From: Pantoea agglomerans
GTDB taxonomy: Bacteria; Pseudomonadota; Gammaproteobacteria; Enterobacterales; Enterobacteriaceae
Assembly (NCBI RefSeq): GCF_020149765.1
Contig: NZ_CP083809.1
Span: 806,001-870,000, forward strand
Reading direction: 5' to 3'
DNA length: 64,000 nt
In this document: positions 1-10,262 of the stretch, one piece after another
How positions within the stretch are numbered: position 1 is the first letter of the stretch
Layout: each line of letters starts with the position of its first letter
Program-made: the position numbers and the translations under genes
The notes under the pieces: model-generated
The model's database searches: none
The model's input: only the letters and a program-made list of their open reading frames with translations
Told to the model about the DNA's origin: nothing

Positions 1-710
<710 letters not shown>

Positions 711-722
711 TCGCCTGCTGAT

Positions 723-783
723 GCCGTCGGCTGACGGCATTTGCCTGAGAGAAAGCCCCGCCTTGTGCGGGGCTTTTTGTTTT
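723..783 (+). terminator. eno terminator (tandem hairpins)
   Basis: A short hairpin (GCCGTC/GACGGC, 723-738) is followed by a strong one, AAAGCCCCGC - CTTGT - GCGGGGCTTT (752-776), and then TTTGTTTT. The second is a textbook intrinsic terminator 42 bp after the eno stop codon. Confidence 0.9.
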
Positions 784-824
784 ACAGCAGTGGCGCAGAC
801 GCAGAGAAAAGGCACATCGCGTGG

Positions 825-852
825 TTGAGCTGCGCGGCAAATCTGCCATAAT
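825..852 (+). promoter_or_regulatory. Candidate queE promoter
   Basis: TTGAGC (825-830) and CATAAT (847-852) are separated by 16 bp and lie about 30 bp upstream of the queE start codon. The match is reasonable but is by eye only. No preQ1 riboswitch fold was recognised in the short leader. Confidence 0.45.
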
Positions 853-883
853 CAGCGCCCTGTTTTTTACTAGCGAGTCCGTA

Positions 884-1555
884 ATGCAATACCCGATTAA
901 CGAAATGTTCCAGACGCTGCAGGGAGAGGGATTTTATACCGGCGTTCCGGCCATCTTTATTCGCTTACAGGGATGTCCGGTGGGTTGTAGCTGGTGTGAT
1001 ACCAAACATACCTGGGAGAAACTGGCCGATCGGGAAACGGCGCTGGGCGATATTCTGGTCAAAACGGTGGAGACCGATGCCTGGGGCAACGCCGATGAGG
1101 CGCTGCTGATTGAGACTATTCAGCGTCAGGGCTGGACGGCGCGCCATGTGGTGATCACCGGCGGCGAGCCGTCGATTTACGACCTGCGTCCGCTGACCAC
1201 AGCCTTAGAAGCGCACGGCTTTCAGTGCCAGATTGAAACCAGCGGCACGCATGAAGTGCACTGCTCCGAGAAAACCTGGGTCACGGTATCGCCAAAGGTA
1301 AATATGCGCGGCGGCTATGATGTGCTGGCGCAGGCGCTGCAGCGCGCGGATGAGATCAAACATCCGGTGGCGCGCGAGCGCGACGTCGAGGCGCTGGATG
1401 CACTGCTGGCAACGCTGAGCGACAGCAAAGCCCGCGTGATTGCGCTACAGCCGATCAGCCGTAAAGATGAGGCGACGAAGCTTTGCATCGAAACCTGCAT
1501 CGCGCGCAACTGGCGTTTATCGATGCAGACCCACAAATATCTCAATATCGCCTGA
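884..1555 (+). CDS. queE: 7-carboxy-7-deazaguanine synthase
   Basis: QueE is the radical-SAM enzyme that converts 6-carboxy-tetrahydropterin to 7-carboxy-7-deazaguanine in queuosine biosynthesis. The N-terminus MQYPINEMFQTLQGEG is typical of the family. The cluster-binding cysteines are in the segment GCPVGCSWC (CX3CX2C), followed by the SAM-contacting VITGGEP motif. The ATG at 884 gives 223 residues, the length of the E. coli protein; the open frame extends upstream to a GTG at 821 but that stretch has no family similarity and overlaps the promoter. The preceding eno terminator makes this a separate unit. QueD, the enzyme for the previous step, is encoded nearby on the other strand. Confidence 0.95.
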   Translation: MQYPINEMFQTLQGEGFYTGVPAIFIRLQGCPVGCSWCDTKHTWEKLADRETALGDILVKTVETDAWGNADEALLIETIQRQGWTARHVVITGGEPSIYDLRPLTTALEAHGFQCQIETSGTHEVHCSEKTWVTVSPKVNMRGGYDVLAQALQRADEIKHPVARERDVEALDALLATLSDSKARVIALQPISRKDEATKLCIETCIARNWRLSMQTHKYLNIA

Positions 1556-1591
1556 CGGAAGAGAGCAGGGCGGCCGCGCCGCCCGCTACCC

Positions 1592-2188
1592 TCACTGCTT
1601 CGCTTTATAGGCGTCAAACGCCTTCTTGATCTCGCTCTTCGCCACCTCGGCGCTTTCAAATCCGTTTAGCTCCACCTTCTTGCGCCCTTCCGGCAGCTGT
1701 TTATAAACGCGAAAAAAGGCCTCAAGGCGCGCCTGCTCCATCTTCGGCAGATCGCTCATGCTCTTGATATCGTCATAGGTTGGATCGATTTTGCTGGTCG
1801 GCACCGCGACGATCTTATCGTCCACTTCGCCGCCGTCGATCATCTTCAGCACGCCGATGGGGCGCAGTTTGATCAGCGTCCCAGGCTGCAGCGGCGCGCG
1901 GCTATAGAAGATCACGTCGAGGGGATCGTTATCGCCGCCCAGCGACTGCGTCAGGGATCCGTAGTTTGCCGGATAAGCGACCGGCATCGACTGAAAGCGA
2001 TCCGCGACGATAAAGCCGGTTTTGGCATCGGTCTCATATTTGATGGTGCCGCCGGCCGGAATTTCGGTGACGGCGTAGAACTCATCCGGCACGTTGTCCG
2101 GCTGGGGGAAGTCGAGTACGTTTTGCGCCTGAACGGCGGCAGAGGCGGTAAAAAGCAGCGCGAAGGCGGCAAGGCGTTTCGGGTTCAT
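1592..2188 (-). CDS. Family I inorganic pyrophosphatase with signal peptide (exported)
   Basis: This is a 198-residue family I (PPA-type) inorganic pyrophosphatase, which hydrolyses PPi to two phosphates. The catalytic set of the cytoplasmic enzyme is kept: EIPAGGTIKYE, DRF, YPANYG, the signature DNDPLDV, the KMID...VDDK metal ligands and FFRVYK. Unlike normal Ppa (about 176 residues), it begins with a Sec signal sequence: Lys/Arg at positions 4-5, a hydrophobic core, and a predicted cleavage after Ala21 (VQA/QN). A periplasmic location is therefore likely. It lies convergent to queE and 129 bp downstream of queD on the same strand. I do not assign the symbol ppa, because the housekeeping ppa gene is expected elsewhere. 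Substrate and role in the periplasm are unknown. Confidence 0.88.
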   Translation of the reverse strand: MNPKRLAAFALLFTASAAVQAQNVLDFPQPDNVPDEFYAVTEIPAGGTIKYETDAKTGFIVADRFQSMPVAYPANYGSLTQSLGGDNDPLDVIFYSRAPLQPGTLIKLRPIGVLKMIDGGEVDDKIVAVPTSKIDPTYDDIKSMSDLPKMEQARLEAFFRVYKQLPEGRKKVELNGFESAEVAKSEIKKAFDAYKAKQ

Positions 2189-2317
2189 CGTTGATTCTCA
2201 TGATCTTTTATAAAGGAGAAAACAACGTAGAGGCGGCAGATGACAGAGAGATGACGCGGGCGTAAAGAAGCGTAGAGCGGAAAGTGCGGGCTGCGCGCAG
2301 CACAGCCCTGACGGGAT

Positions 2318-2677
2318 TTACCCTTTGTAGACGCAGCCTGCGGTGCAGGTCTCTTTGATCATCACCGCGCTCAGCTCAGGCAGCAGCGGCTTCATCTCAT
2401 CCCAAATCCATTTCGCCAGCACTTCGCTGGTGGGGTTTTCAAGACCCGGGATGTCGTTCAGATAGTTATGATCGAGGCGGTCGTAAAGCGGCTTGAAGGC
2501 CGCTTTCAGTTCGGCGAAATCCATCACCCAGCCGGTATGCGCGTCCACTTCGCCGGTAATTTCCAGTCGCACCAGAAACGAATGGCCATGCAGGCGGCCG
2601 CATTTGTGTCCTTCCGGGACGTTAGGCAAATGGTGAGCGGCTTCGAACTGGAACTCTTTAAACAGTGTGGTAGACAT
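2318..2677 (-). CDS. queD: 6-carboxy-tetrahydropterin synthase
   Basis: QueD converts 7,8-dihydroneopterin triphosphate to 6-carboxy-5,6,7,8-tetrahydropterin, the first dedicated step toward queuosine. The start ATG at 2677 gives 119 residues beginning [17 protein letters not shown]; an upstream extension of the frame has no family similarity. The three zinc histidines are visible in AAHHLP and GRLHGHSF, with the catalytic cysteine in GHKCG. The acidic/His pair typical of the family is in LDHNYLND. In E. coli queD also sits next to cysJ, divergently, as here. The gene shares a 296-bp regulatory interval with cysJIH. Confidence 0.95.
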   Translation of the reverse strand: MSTTLFKEFQFEAAHHLPNVPEGHKCGRLHGHSFLVRLEITGEVDAHTGWVMDFAELKAAFKPLYDRLDHNYLNDIPGLENPTSEVLAKWIWDEMKPLLPELSAVMIKETCTAGCVYKG

Positions 2678-2973
2678 AATGGCTCTCAGGCTGAAAAACC
2701 GGGGAATTCTACCTGAAATACGGAATTTTCGCATCCGTACCGTTATAAAGACGTATTTTAGCTGAGCGCCAGAGCAGGCCTGTTTTTAACTGACTGATAA
2801 ACAATCAATTTCTTTACCAGTTTTAGTGATTATGCCTACCTGAAAAACCACTTAGTCATTTTGGTTATTATTTATGTCGAAGCCGTATTTAATCGTTAAT
2901 ATACGGGCCGGTAACCTACCACTCTCTCTGCTACTTTACCGTCCGGACTTCAGATACTGGAATTTTTAACGCG
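2678..2973. promoter_or_regulatory. Divergent queD / cysJIH regulatory interval
   Basis: These 296 bp separate queD and cysJ. They are AT-rich compared with the flanking genes. In enterobacteria the cysJIH promoter is activated by CysB with N-acetylserine in this position, so CysB sites are expected. I cannot fix -35 and -10 boxes by eye: TTGGTT at 2861 and TATTTA at 2886 have a poor 19-bp spacing. No open reading frame of interest is present. Confidence 0.5.
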
Positions 2974-4779
2974 ATGACGACTCAGGCACCCCCAGGTTCT
3001 CTGCTCCCGCTAAACCCGGAGCAACTTGCGCGATTACAGGCGGCAACGACTGATTTTTCTCCCACCCAACTGGCGTGGCTCTCTGGCTACTTCTGGGGAA
3101 TGATCAATCAGACGCCCGGCAGCGTCGCGGCCAGCGCGCCAGCGGCGGCGGAGATCCCGGCGATTACGCTGATCTCGGCTTCGCAAACCGGCAATGCGCG
3201 CCGTGTCGCCGAGCAGCTGCGCGACGATCTGCAGGCGGCGAAGCTCAACGTTAAGCTGGTTAACGCTGGCGACTATAAGTTCAAGCAGATCGGCCAGGAG
3301 AAGCTGCTGGTGGTGGTTACCTCCACGCAGGGCGAAGGCGATCCGCCGGAAGAGGCGGTGGCGCTGCATAAATTCCTGATGTCGAAAAAAGCGCCGAAGC
3401 TGGATGGCGCCGCCTTTGCGGTGCTGGGCCTCGGCGATACCTCCTATGAATTCTTTAGCAAAGCTGGCAAAGACTTTGACAGCCGTCTGGCGGAGCTGGG
3501 GGCAGAGCGCCTGCTGGATCGCGTCGACGCCGATGTCGATTTCGCCGAAGCGGCCGCGAACTGGCGCCGTGCGCTGGTTGAGGTGCTGAAGCAGCGCGTG
3601 CCGAGTGAGACGCCCGCGCAGGCGATGGCGACCGCGACCGGCAGCATCAACGAAGTGCACAGCAGCCCCTACACCAAAGAGGCGCCGCTGACCGCCAGCT
3701 TTGCCGTGAACCAAAAAATTACCGGCCGCAACTCCGATAAAGACGTGCGCCATATTGAGATCGACCTGGGCGATTCTGGCTTACGCTATCAGCCGGGCGA
3801 CGCGCTGGGCGTCTGGTATGAAAATGACCCGGAACTGGTCGCCGAGCTGCTGAGCCTGCTGTGGCTGAAAGGCGACGAGCCGGTACAGATCGACAACGAA
3901 ACCCTGCCGCTTAGCGAGGCGCTGCAAAAGCACTTTGAGCTGACGGTTAACACCGCGCAAATCGTTGAGCAGTACGCCGCGCTGTCGCGCAACGACGCGC
4001 TGCTGGCAATGGCAGGCGACAAGGCGAAGCTGCAACACTATGCGCAGACCTTCCCCATCGTCGATATGGTGCGTAACGCGCCGACCGAACTCAACGCCGA
4101 GCAGCTGACCACGCTGCTGCGTCCGCTGACGCCGCGCCTCTACTCTATCGCCTCATCGCAGGCGGAGAACGAAACTGAAGTGCATATCACCGTCGGCGCG
4201 GTGCGCTTCGATATCGACGGCCGCCCCCGCACGGGCGGCGCTTCCGGCTACCTGGCTGATCGCCTGGAAGAGGATGCGGAGATCCGCGTCTTTATCGAGC
4301 ATAACGATAATTTCCGTCTGCCCGCTAACCCGGACGCGCCGGTGATCATGATTGGCCCCGGCACCGGCATCGCGCCGTTCCGCGCCTTTATGCAGCAGCG
4401 CGACAACGACGGCGCAGGCGGCAAAAACTGGCTATTCTTCGGCAATCCACACTTTACGGAAGACTTCCTCTATCAGGTCGAGTGGCAGCAGTACGTGAAA
4501 GATGGCCTGCTGACCCATATCGACCTCGCCTGGTCACGCGACCAGGAGCAGAAGGTTTACGTACAGGATAAAATCCGCGCCAAAGGGGCGGAAGTGTGGC
4601 GCTGGATCGAAGAGGGCGCGCATATTTATGTCTGCGGCGACGCCAACCGTATGGCGAAAGACGTCGAGCAGGCGCTGCTGGATGTGGTGGTCGAACACGG
4701 CGCAATGGATCGTGAGACGGCCGACGAATTTTTAAGTGAGCTGCGCATCGAGCGCCGCTATCAGCGAGACGTTTATTAA
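2974..4779 (+). CDS. cysJ: Sulfite reductase flavoprotein alpha subunit
   Basis: CysJ carries electrons from NADPH through FAD and FMN to the CysI hemoprotein, which reduces sulfite to sulfide. The 601-residue product matches the E. coli length (599). Domains in order: a short N-terminal segment, a flavodoxin-like FMN domain from about residue 64 ([11 protein letters not shown]), an FAD-binding region containing RLYSIASSQ, and an NADPH-binding domain with [13 protein letters not shown] and [13 protein letters not shown]. The C-terminus ends RYQRDVY, as expected. The stop codon overlaps the cysI start (TAATG), indicating translational coupling. It is the first gene of cysJIH and is presumably CysB-regulated. 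Confidence 0.97.
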   Translation: MTTQAPPGSLLPLNPEQLARLQAATTDFSPTQLAWLSGYFWGMINQTPGSVAASAPAAAEIPAITLISASQTGNARRVAEQLRDDLQAAKLNVKLVNAGDYKFKQIGQEKLLVVVTSTQGEGDPPEEAVALHKFLMSKKAPKLDGAAFAVLGLGDTSYEFFSKAGKDFDSRLAELGAERLLDRVDADVDFAEAAANWRRALVEVLKQRVPSETPAQAMATATGSINEVHSSPYTKEAPLTASFAVNQKITGRNSDKDVRHIEIDLGDSGLRYQPGDALGVWYENDPELVAELLSLLWLKGDEPVQIDNETLPLSEALQKHFELTVNTAQIVEQYAALSRNDALLAMAGDKAKLQHYAQTFPIVDMVRNAPTELNAEQLTTLLRPLTPRLYSIASSQAENETEVHITVGAVRFDIDGRPRTGGASGYLADRLEEDAEIRVFIEHNDNFRLPANPDAPVIMIGPGTGIAPFRAFMQQRDNDGAGGKNWLFFGNPHFTEDFLYQVEWQQYVKDGLLTHIDLAWSRDQEQKVYVQDKIRAKGAEVWRWIEEGAHIYVCGDANRMAKDVEQALLDVVVEHGAMDRETADEFLSELRIERRYQRDVY

Positions 4780-6503
4780 TGAGCGAAAAACACCCTGGAC
4801 CGCTGGTCGTTGAAGGCAAGCTGGTCGACGCCGAGCGTCTTAAAAAAGAGAGCAACTATTTACGCGGCACCATCCTCGAGGATCTGGATGATGGCCTGAC
4901 CGGCGGCTTCAACGGCGATAACTTTCTGCTGATCCGCTTCCACGGCATGTACCAGCAGGACGATCGCGACATCCGTGCCGAGCGCGCCGAACAGAAGCTG
5001 GAGCCGCGTCACGCCATGATGCTGCGCTGCCGTCTGCCGGGCGGCATTATTACGCCGACGCAGTGGCTGGCGATCGATAAGTTCGCCACGGAAAAAACCC
5101 TGTACGGCAGCATCCGTCTGACCAACCGCCAGACCTTTCAGTTTCACGGCATTCTGAAGAAGAACGTTAAGCCGTCGCACCAGATGCTGCACGAAGTCGG
5201 GCTTGACGCGCTGGCGACCGCCAACGACGTTAACCGCAACGTGCTCTGTACCTCCAACCCGGTGGAGTCAGAGCTGCATCAGGAAGCCTACGAGTGGGCG
5301 AAGAAAATCTCCGAGCATCTGCTGCCGCGCACCCGTGCCTACGCTGAAATCTGGTGGGATAAAGAGAAGGTCGCTACCACCGACGAGGAGCCGATCCTCG
5401 GCGAGACCTATCTGCCGCGTAAGTTTAAAACCACGGTGGTGATCCCGCCGCATAACGATGTGGATCTGCACGCCAACGATCTTAACTTCATCGCGGTGGC
5501 GGAGAAGGGCAAGCTGATCGGCTTTAACCTGCTGGTGGGCGGTGGCCTGTCGATTGAACACGGCAACAAAGCGACCTATGCGCGCACCGCCAGCGAAATC
5601 GGCTATCTGCCGCTGAGCAAAACGCTGGAGGTCGCCGCGGCCGTTGTCACCACGCAGCGCGACTGGGGCAACCGTACCGATCGCAAAAACGCCAAAACCA
5701 AATATACGCTTGAGCGCGTTGGGGTCGAGACCTTTAAAGCGGAAGTGGAAAAGCGTGCCGGTTTAACCTTTGAACCGATCCGCCCCTACGAGTTCACCAC
5801 CCGCGGCGACCGCATCGGCTGGATCAAGGGCATCGACAACAAGTGGCACCTGACGCTGTTTATCGAAAACGGTCGCCTGCTTGACTACCCGGAGCGTCCG
5901 CTGAAGAGCGGCATCGCGGCTATCGCGCGCGTGCATCAGGGCGACTTCCGCCTGACGGCCAACCAGAACCTGATCGTGGCCGGCGTGCCGGAGAGCGAGA
6001 AGGCGAAGATCGAGGCGATTGCGCGCGAGCATGGCCTGATGGAGAGCGTGACCGCGCAGCGCGAAAACTCGATGGCGTGCGTCTCCTTCCCGACCTGCCC
6101 GCTGGCGATGGCGGAAGCGGAGCGTTTTCTGCCCGCCTTTGTTACCAAAGTAGAAGAGATCATGCACGGCCACGGCGTGGGCGAAGAGCACATAGTGCTA
6201 CGCGTCACCGGTTGTCCCAACGGCTGCGGCCGTGCCATGCTGGCGGAAATCGGGCTGGTGGGCAAAGCGCCAGGCCGTTACAACCTGCATATCGGCGGCA
6301 ACCGCATCGGCACGCGCATTCCGCGCATGTACCGCGAGAACATCACCGAAAGCGAGATCCTTGCCAGCATTGACGAGCTGGTGGGACGCTGGGCGCGCGA
6401 GCGTCACGGCGCTGAGGGCTTCGGCGACTTCACGATCCGCGCGGGTATCATCAAGCCGGTTGTCGATCCGGCACGTGATTTCTGGGATTCGGAGGCAGTA
6501 TGA
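4779..6503 (+). CDS. cysI: Sulfite reductase hemoprotein beta subunit
   Basis: CysI binds siroheme and a 4Fe-4S cluster and performs the six-electron reduction of sulfite to sulfide. The product has 574 residues. The two cluster cysteine pairs are present: [19 protein letters not shown] and [12 protein letters not shown]. Residues that contact siroheme and sulfite, such as the LRCRLPGG and [12 protein letters not shown] segments, are in the N-terminal half. The start codon shares its first base with the last base of the cysJ stop, and its own stop overlaps cysH by 4 bp. Siroheme for this enzyme would be supplied by cysG, 2.3 kb downstream. Confidence 0.97.
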   Translation: MSEKHPGPLVVEGKLVDAERLKKESNYLRGTILEDLDDGLTGGFNGDNFLLIRFHGMYQQDDRDIRAERAEQKLEPRHAMMLRCRLPGGIITPTQWLAIDKFATEKTLYGSIRLTNRQTFQFHGILKKNVKPSHQMLHEVGLDALATANDVNRNVLCTSNPVESELHQEAYEWAKKISEHLLPRTRAYAEIWWDKEKVATTDEEPILGETYLPRKFKTTVVIPPHNDVDLHANDLNFIAVAEKGKLIGFNLLVGGGLSIEHGNKATYARTASEIGYLPLSKTLEVAAAVVTTQRDWGNRTDRKNAKTKYTLERVGVETFKAEVEKRAGLTFEPIRPYEFTTRGDRIGWIKGIDNKWHLTLFIENGRLLDYPERPLKSGIAAIARVHQGDFRLTANQNLIVAGVPESEKAKIEAIAREHGLMESVTAQRENSMACVSFPTCPLAMAEAERFLPAFVTKVEEIMHGHGVGEEHIVLRVTGCPNGCGRAMLAEIGLVGKAPGRYNLHIGGNRIGTRIPRMYRENITESEILASIDELVGRWARERHGAEGFGDFTIRAGIIKPVVDPARDFWDSEAV

Positions 6504-7234
6504 GTCAGTTCGACCTCGCAGCACTGAGTGAAATGAACAAAGTCGAGCGCACGCTGGCGTTAGCGTCCGTCAATGCGCAGCTGGAGAAAAGCTCGGCGGA
6601 GGCGCGCGTCAGCTGGACGCTGGAGAACCTGCCGGGCGCCTTTGTGCTCTCGTCGAGTTTCGGCATTCAGGCGGCGGTGTCGCTGCATCTGGTCACGCGC
6701 CAGATGCCGGATATTCCGGTGATCCTCACCGATACCGGCTATCTCTTCCCGGAAACCTATCGCTTTATCGACCAGCTTACGGATCAGCTGGGCCTGAATC
6801 TGAAGGTGTTTCGCGCCGAAACCTCGGCGGCCTGGCAGGAAGCGCGCTACGGCAAGCTGTGGGAGCAGGGCGTGGAAGGCATTGAGCAGTACAACCAGAT
6901 CAACAAGGTTGAGCCGATGAACCGCGCGCTGCAGACGCTGGGCGCGCAGACCTGGTTTGCCGGGCTGCGCCGCGATCAGTCCGGCAGTCGCGCTAATCTG
7001 CCGGTGCTTGGCGTGCAGCGCGGCGTCTTCAAGGTGCTGCCGATTATCGACTGGGATAACCGGCAGATTCATCACTATCTGCAGCAGCACAACCTTAAAT
7101 ACCATCCGCTGTGGGATGAGGGCTATTTGTCGGTGGGTGATACCCATACCACGCGCAAATGGGAGCCCGGCATGGCGGAAGAAGAGACGCGCTTCTTCGG
7201 ACTGAAGCGCGAGTGCGGTCTGCACGAAGGGTAA
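6500..7234 (+). CDS. cysH: Phosphoadenosine phosphosulfate reductase
   Basis: CysH reduces PAPS to sulfite with electrons from thioredoxin. The 244-residue protein has the PP-loop-like [10 protein letters not shown] segment near residue 50, the [13 protein letters not shown] segment, and the C-terminal catalytic motif ECGLHEG with the nucleophilic Cys at position 239. The absence of the extra cysteine pairs found in APS reductases indicates PAPS specificity, consistent with a cysC (APS kinase) gene in the window. It overlaps cysI by ATGA and ends just before a perfect 12-bp hairpin terminator. Confidence 0.97.
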   Translation: MSQFDLAALSEMNKVERTLALASVNAQLEKSSAEARVSWTLENLPGAFVLSSSFGIQAAVSLHLVTRQMPDIPVILTDTGYLFPETYRFIDQLTDQLGLNLKVFRAETSAAWQEARYGKLWEQGVEGIEQYNQINKVEPMNRALQTLGAQTWFAGLRRDQSGSRANLPVLGVQRGVFKVLPIIDWDNRQIHHYLQQHNLKYHPLWDEGYLSVGDTHTTRKWEPGMAEEETRFFGLKRECGLHEG

Positions 7235-7240
7235 CCGCTC

Positions 7241-7272
7241 AACGCGCCGTGATTCACGGCGCGTTGCTTTTT
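7241..7272. terminator. cysH terminator, shared with convergent yciI-like gene
   Basis: A nearly uninterrupted palindrome with 12-bp arms (7241-7252 and 7254-7265) is followed by GCTTTTT on the plus strand. It ends at the stop codon of the convergent gene. Confidence 0.88.
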
Positions 7273-7555
7273 AGATCCCCGTCAGCGCGGCAAAGGCATC
7301 CGTCGCCCGCGTCATATTTACCTGAGTCACCTCATAGTTCGCCACCGCGACAAAAGGATCTTCCGCCAGGATGGTATCCAGCCGGGCGCGATCGATATCT
7401 TTTACCAGCACAATGCCGCCGGTACGCGGTTCCTTACGACCAGCCGCGAGAAACACCCCCGCCGCGAAATAGCGATCCAGCCACTGAATATGCGGCTCCA
7501 GCAGGGCGTCAACCTCTTCGACCGGGCGAAAATAGCTTAGCGAGACGATATACAT
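7271..7555 (-). CDS. YciI family protein
   Basis: A 94-residue protein of the YCII (dimeric alpha/beta barrel) family. It starts MYIVSLSYFRPVEEVDALLEPH and has the conserved histidine-bearing segment EPHIQWLDRYF and the GRKEPRTGGIVL strand region common in this family. YciI proteins are small barrel proteins of mostly unknown activity, sometimes linked to chlorophenol-type chemistry, so no reaction is assigned. The start codon lies 8 bp after the iap stop, and its ribosome-binding site (AAGGA) overlaps that stop, so the two are very probably cotranscribed. The link to iap function is not evident. Confidence 0.8.
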   Translation of the reverse strand: MYIVSLSYFRPVEEVDALLEPHIQWLDRYFAAGVFLAAGRKEPRTGGIVLVKDIDRARLDTILAEDPFVAVANYEVTQVNMTRATDAFAALTGI

Positions 7556-7563
7556 AGCGATCC

Positions 7564-8583
7564 TTACAGTTTGGGGTTGGTCAGTTCGCCCAGCAGCGGC
7601 AGCAGAACCTTCACGCTGTCGCGCGTGCGCAGCGAGATGCGGCCCGGCAGCCAGCGATCGAGATAGCTGAGATTATCGCGATCGGTCTGATGGCGCGTGG
7701 TGCCGTCCGGGAAGTGCGTCGAGCGGCTGCGCTGCTGCGCGCCATCTTTGCCGCCCAGCGACCAGTTACTCGCCGTCACGTCCAGCAGCGGAAAGCCCGC
7801 CTTATCGAACGCATTGACGCCGTTATAGTCGCGCGCGGTTATCTGATGGCTGGCGGCGGGGATGCCGAGCTGCTGCGCCAGGCGCAGCGCGCGCTCGCTG
7901 GTCTGCTTGCGCACCGCGCGCGGCGTATTGCTGCCGCTGTTGAAATAGAGATGATCGCCGGTGATCAGGCTGTTAAGGTCCACCACCAGCAGCGTGTTCT
8001 TTTTCTCTTTCTCGCTCATGCGCGCCACGTAATCCTGCATGCCGCCGGGCGCGGTTTCGCCGGCGCTCAGGGCCACGAAACGCACGCCGTAGTGCAGCGG
8101 CCGACGGCTCAGCTGCTGCGCCAGCTCCAGCATCACGCCCAGCCCTGAGGCGTTGTCGTCGACCCCCTGCAGGCGCAGGCCGCCGAGATTTTTCTCTACC
8201 TCGCGGCTGCTGAGCGGGGTCCAGGTGTCGAGATGCGCCACGATCAGGATCTCCTGCGGCGCGCTGCCGGCGCGGGCGGCAATCACCGAGGTCGCTGTGA
8301 CCTTGTGCCAGCGCAGATCGCCGTTGGCTTCGCGCCAGCGATAGCCGGTATTGAGCTGGCGGGTATTACTCTGAAAACCGAGCGCGGTGAACTGCTGCTG
8401 CAGGTAGTCGGCGGCCATCATTTCAGCCGGGCTGCCGCTCATGCGGCCAGGAAACCAGGTGGCAATATGGCGAAGCTGCTGCTCGGCAAATGCCCCGGGC
8501 GCAACGCTGGCGGCCTGGGCGTGCAGAGCAAAACCGCAATTTAACAGCGCAGCCAGCGCGGTCAGGCGGAGAAAGGCAAACAT
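7564..8583 (-). CDS. iap: Alkaline phosphatase isozyme conversion aminopeptidase (M28)
   Basis: Iap is a periplasmic M28 zinc aminopeptidase that in E. coli removes the N-terminal arginine of alkaline phosphatase. The ATG at 8583 follows AAGGAA by six bases and gives 339 residues with a clear signal peptide (hydrophobic residues 3-19, AQA near 24). The frame extends further upstream without an obvious ribosome-binding site. M28 metal ligands can be seen in VAHLDTW, VDDNASGLG, SAGETAPGG and the C-terminal HFPDGTTRHQTDRDN. In E. coli iap neighbours the cys genes and the CRISPR-cas locus; here the interval between cysH and iap holds only the yciI-like gene. Confidence 0.9.
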   Translation of the reverse strand: MFAFLRLTALAALLNCGFALHAQAASVAPGAFAEQQLRHIATWFPGRMSGSPAEMMAADYLQQQFTALGFQSNTRQLNTGYRWREANGDLRWHKVTATSVIAARAGSAPQEILIVAHLDTWTPLSSREVEKNLGGLRLQGVDDNASGLGVMLELAQQLSRRPLHYGVRFVALSAGETAPGGMQDYVARMSEKEKKNTLLVVDLNSLITGDHLYFNSGSNTPRAVRKQTSERALRLAQQLGIPAASHQITARDYNGVNAFDKAGFPLLDVTASNWSLGGKDGAQQRSRSTHFPDGTTRHQTDRDNLSYLDRWLPGRISLRTRDSVKVLLPLLGELTNPKL

Positions 8584-8837
8584 GCGGTGTTCCTTGTCGG
8601 TCATCCTGTGACGAAAAGCCAAAATTTTTTCGCTCTCCAGTATGAAACTGTGATCGCCATTAAACAATTTGATTCGCTCTGAAAGCCTTGCCAGATCATC
8701 TGTTAAGCACATTTTGTTATGAGCTTGCCTGGGGCGTTATTCCATTCGGTAACTACTCATTCCAATTCGTAATTTCATCTGCCAGAAGGGCGCAACGTAT
8801 AGTCGCGTTAAATTACGGTTACAACGCCAGGGTTATC
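8584..8837. promoter_or_regulatory. Divergent iap / cysGDNC regulatory interval with direct repeats
   Basis: This 254-bp interval must hold the cysGDNC promoter. Two imperfect 15-bp direct repeats, ATTCCATTCGGTAAC (8739-8753) and ATTCCAATTCGTAAT (8759-8773), start exactly 20 bp apart, about two helical turns. They are candidates for activator (CysB) half-sites. The assignment to CysB is inference from the operon content. Confidence 0.45.
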
Positions 8838-10253
8838 GTGGACTATTTGCCTCTTTTCGCCGATCTCAAAGGTCGTCCGGTGCTGGTCGTCGGCGGCGGC
8901 GACGTTGCGGCGCGCAAAATTGAACTGCTGCGTCGCGCTTCCGCGCAGGTGCGCGTGGTGTCGCGCGAGCTTTGCCCCGAGCTTCAGGCGCTGCATCAGG
9001 AACAGCAGATCGACTGGCTGGCGACGACGTTCGACCCGGCGCAGCTCGACGCGGTCTTTCTCGCTATCGCTGCTACCGACGATAACCAGCTTAACCGTCA
9101 GGTTTACGACGAGGCCAACGCCCGTCACCGGCTGGTCAACGTGGTGGACGACCAGCCGAAGTGCAGCTTTATCTTTCCCTCTATCGTGGACCGCTCACCG
9201 CTGGTGGTCGCCATCTCCTCCAGCGGCACCGCGCCGGTGCTGGCGCGTATGCTGCGCGAAAAGCTGGAGGCGCTGCTGCCCGCCAGCCTGGGGCAGATGG
9301 CCGACGTGGCCGGCGGATTTCGCGACAGCGTAAAGCAGCGCTTTAGCCGCATGTCCGATCGCCGTCGCTTCTGGGAGCGCGCCTTTAACGGCCTGTTTGC
9401 CAGCCAGATGTCGGCGGGCAACGTGGAGGAGGCGACGCGCACCCTGGTGCGTGAGCTTCATGAGGAGCCGAACCGCGAAGGCGAGATCATTCTGGTGGGG
9501 GCCGGGCCTGGCGACAGCGGGCTGCTAACGCTGCGCGGCCTGCAGGTAATGCAGCTGGCGGACGTGGTGCTGTACGACCATCTGGTCAGCGACGAGGTGC
9601 TGGATCTGGTACGCCGCGACGCCGACCGCATCTGCGTTGGCAAGCGCGCCGGTGCGCACTCGGTGCCGCAGGAAGAGACCAATCGCCTGCTGGTGGAGCT
9701 GGCGCGCAAAGGCAAGCGCGTGGTGCGCCTGAAAGGAGGCGATCCCTTTATCTTTGGCCGCGGCGGCGAAGAGCTGCAGGCGGCGCAGGAGGCGGGCATC
9801 CCGTTTCAGGTGGTGCCTGGCGTCACGGCCGCGGCAGGGGCTACCGCCTACGCCGGCATTCCGCTGACGCATCGCGATCACGCCCAGAGCGTGCTGTTTA
9901 TTACCGGTCACTGTCGCGCCGACGGCGACGATATCGACTGGCCGTCGCTGGCGCGGGCGCGCCAGACCCTGGCGATTTATATGGGCACGGTCAAGGCGGC
10001 GGCGATCGGCGAAGGGCTGATGCGCCACGGTCGCGACCCTGCGACGCCGGTTGCGGTTATTGGCCGCGGCACGCGGCAGGATCAGCAGGTGCTGACCGGC
10101 ACGCTGGAACACCTTGAGACGCTGGCTGCCGCCGCGCCGACGCCTGCGCTGCTGGTGATCGGAGAAGTGGTAAAGCTGCACGAGCAGCTGGCGTGGTTTC
10201 AACATTCTGCACAGCAGGCGACCCGCGAGTCCGCCGTTGTCACACTGGCTTGA
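8838..10253 (+). CDS. cysG: Siroheme synthase (trifunctional)
   Basis: CysG makes siroheme from uroporphyrinogen III by two SAM-dependent methylations, NAD-dependent dehydrogenation and iron chelation. The N-terminal dehydrogenase/ferrochelatase part contains [12 protein letters not shown] and [12 protein letters not shown]. The C-terminal methyltransferase part begins near residue 216 with [17 protein letters not shown] and contains [17 protein letters not shown] and [11 protein letters not shown] chose the GTG at 8838, which gives 471 residues starting at the conserved [12 protein letters not shown]; the frame is open further upstream from a TTG at 8688, but that part lies in the regulatory interval. 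It stands 9 bp before cysD, so siroheme synthesis is coregulated with sulfate activation here, unlike the nir-linked cysG of E. coli. Confidence 0.94.
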   Translation: MDYLPLFADLKGRPVLVVGGGDVAARKIELLRRASAQVRVVSRELCPELQALHQEQQIDWLATTFDPAQLDAVFLAIAATDDNQLNRQVYDEANARHRLVNVVDDQPKCSFIFPSIVDRSPLVVAISSSGTAPVLARMLREKLEALLPASLGQMADVAGGFRDSVKQRFSRMSDRRRFWERAFNGLFASQMSAGNVEEATRTLVRELHEEPNREGEIILVGAGPGDSGLLTLRGLQVMQLADVVLYDHLVSDEVLDLVRRDADRICVGKRAGAHSVPQEETNRLLVELARKGKRVVRLKGGDPFIFGRGGEELQAAQEAGIPFQVVPGVTAAAGATAYAGIPLTHRDHAQSVLFITGHCRADGDDIDWPSLARARQTLAIYMGTVKAAAIGEGLMRHGRDPATPVAVIGRGTRQDQQVLTGTLEHLETLAAAAPTPALLVIGEVVKLHEQLAWFQHSAQQATRESAVVTLA

Positions 10254-10262
10254 GGAAAAATC

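Noticed and set aside
781..883. preQ1 riboswitch upstream of queE
   Set aside because: The leader is short and has no clear aptamer hairpin followed by an A-rich tail; a simple promoter explains the interval.
7235..7563. CRISPR-cas locus, expected near iap and cysH by analogy with E. coli
   Set aside because: The interval holds only a yciI-like gene; there are no repeat-spacer units or cas-like proteins between cysH and cysG.
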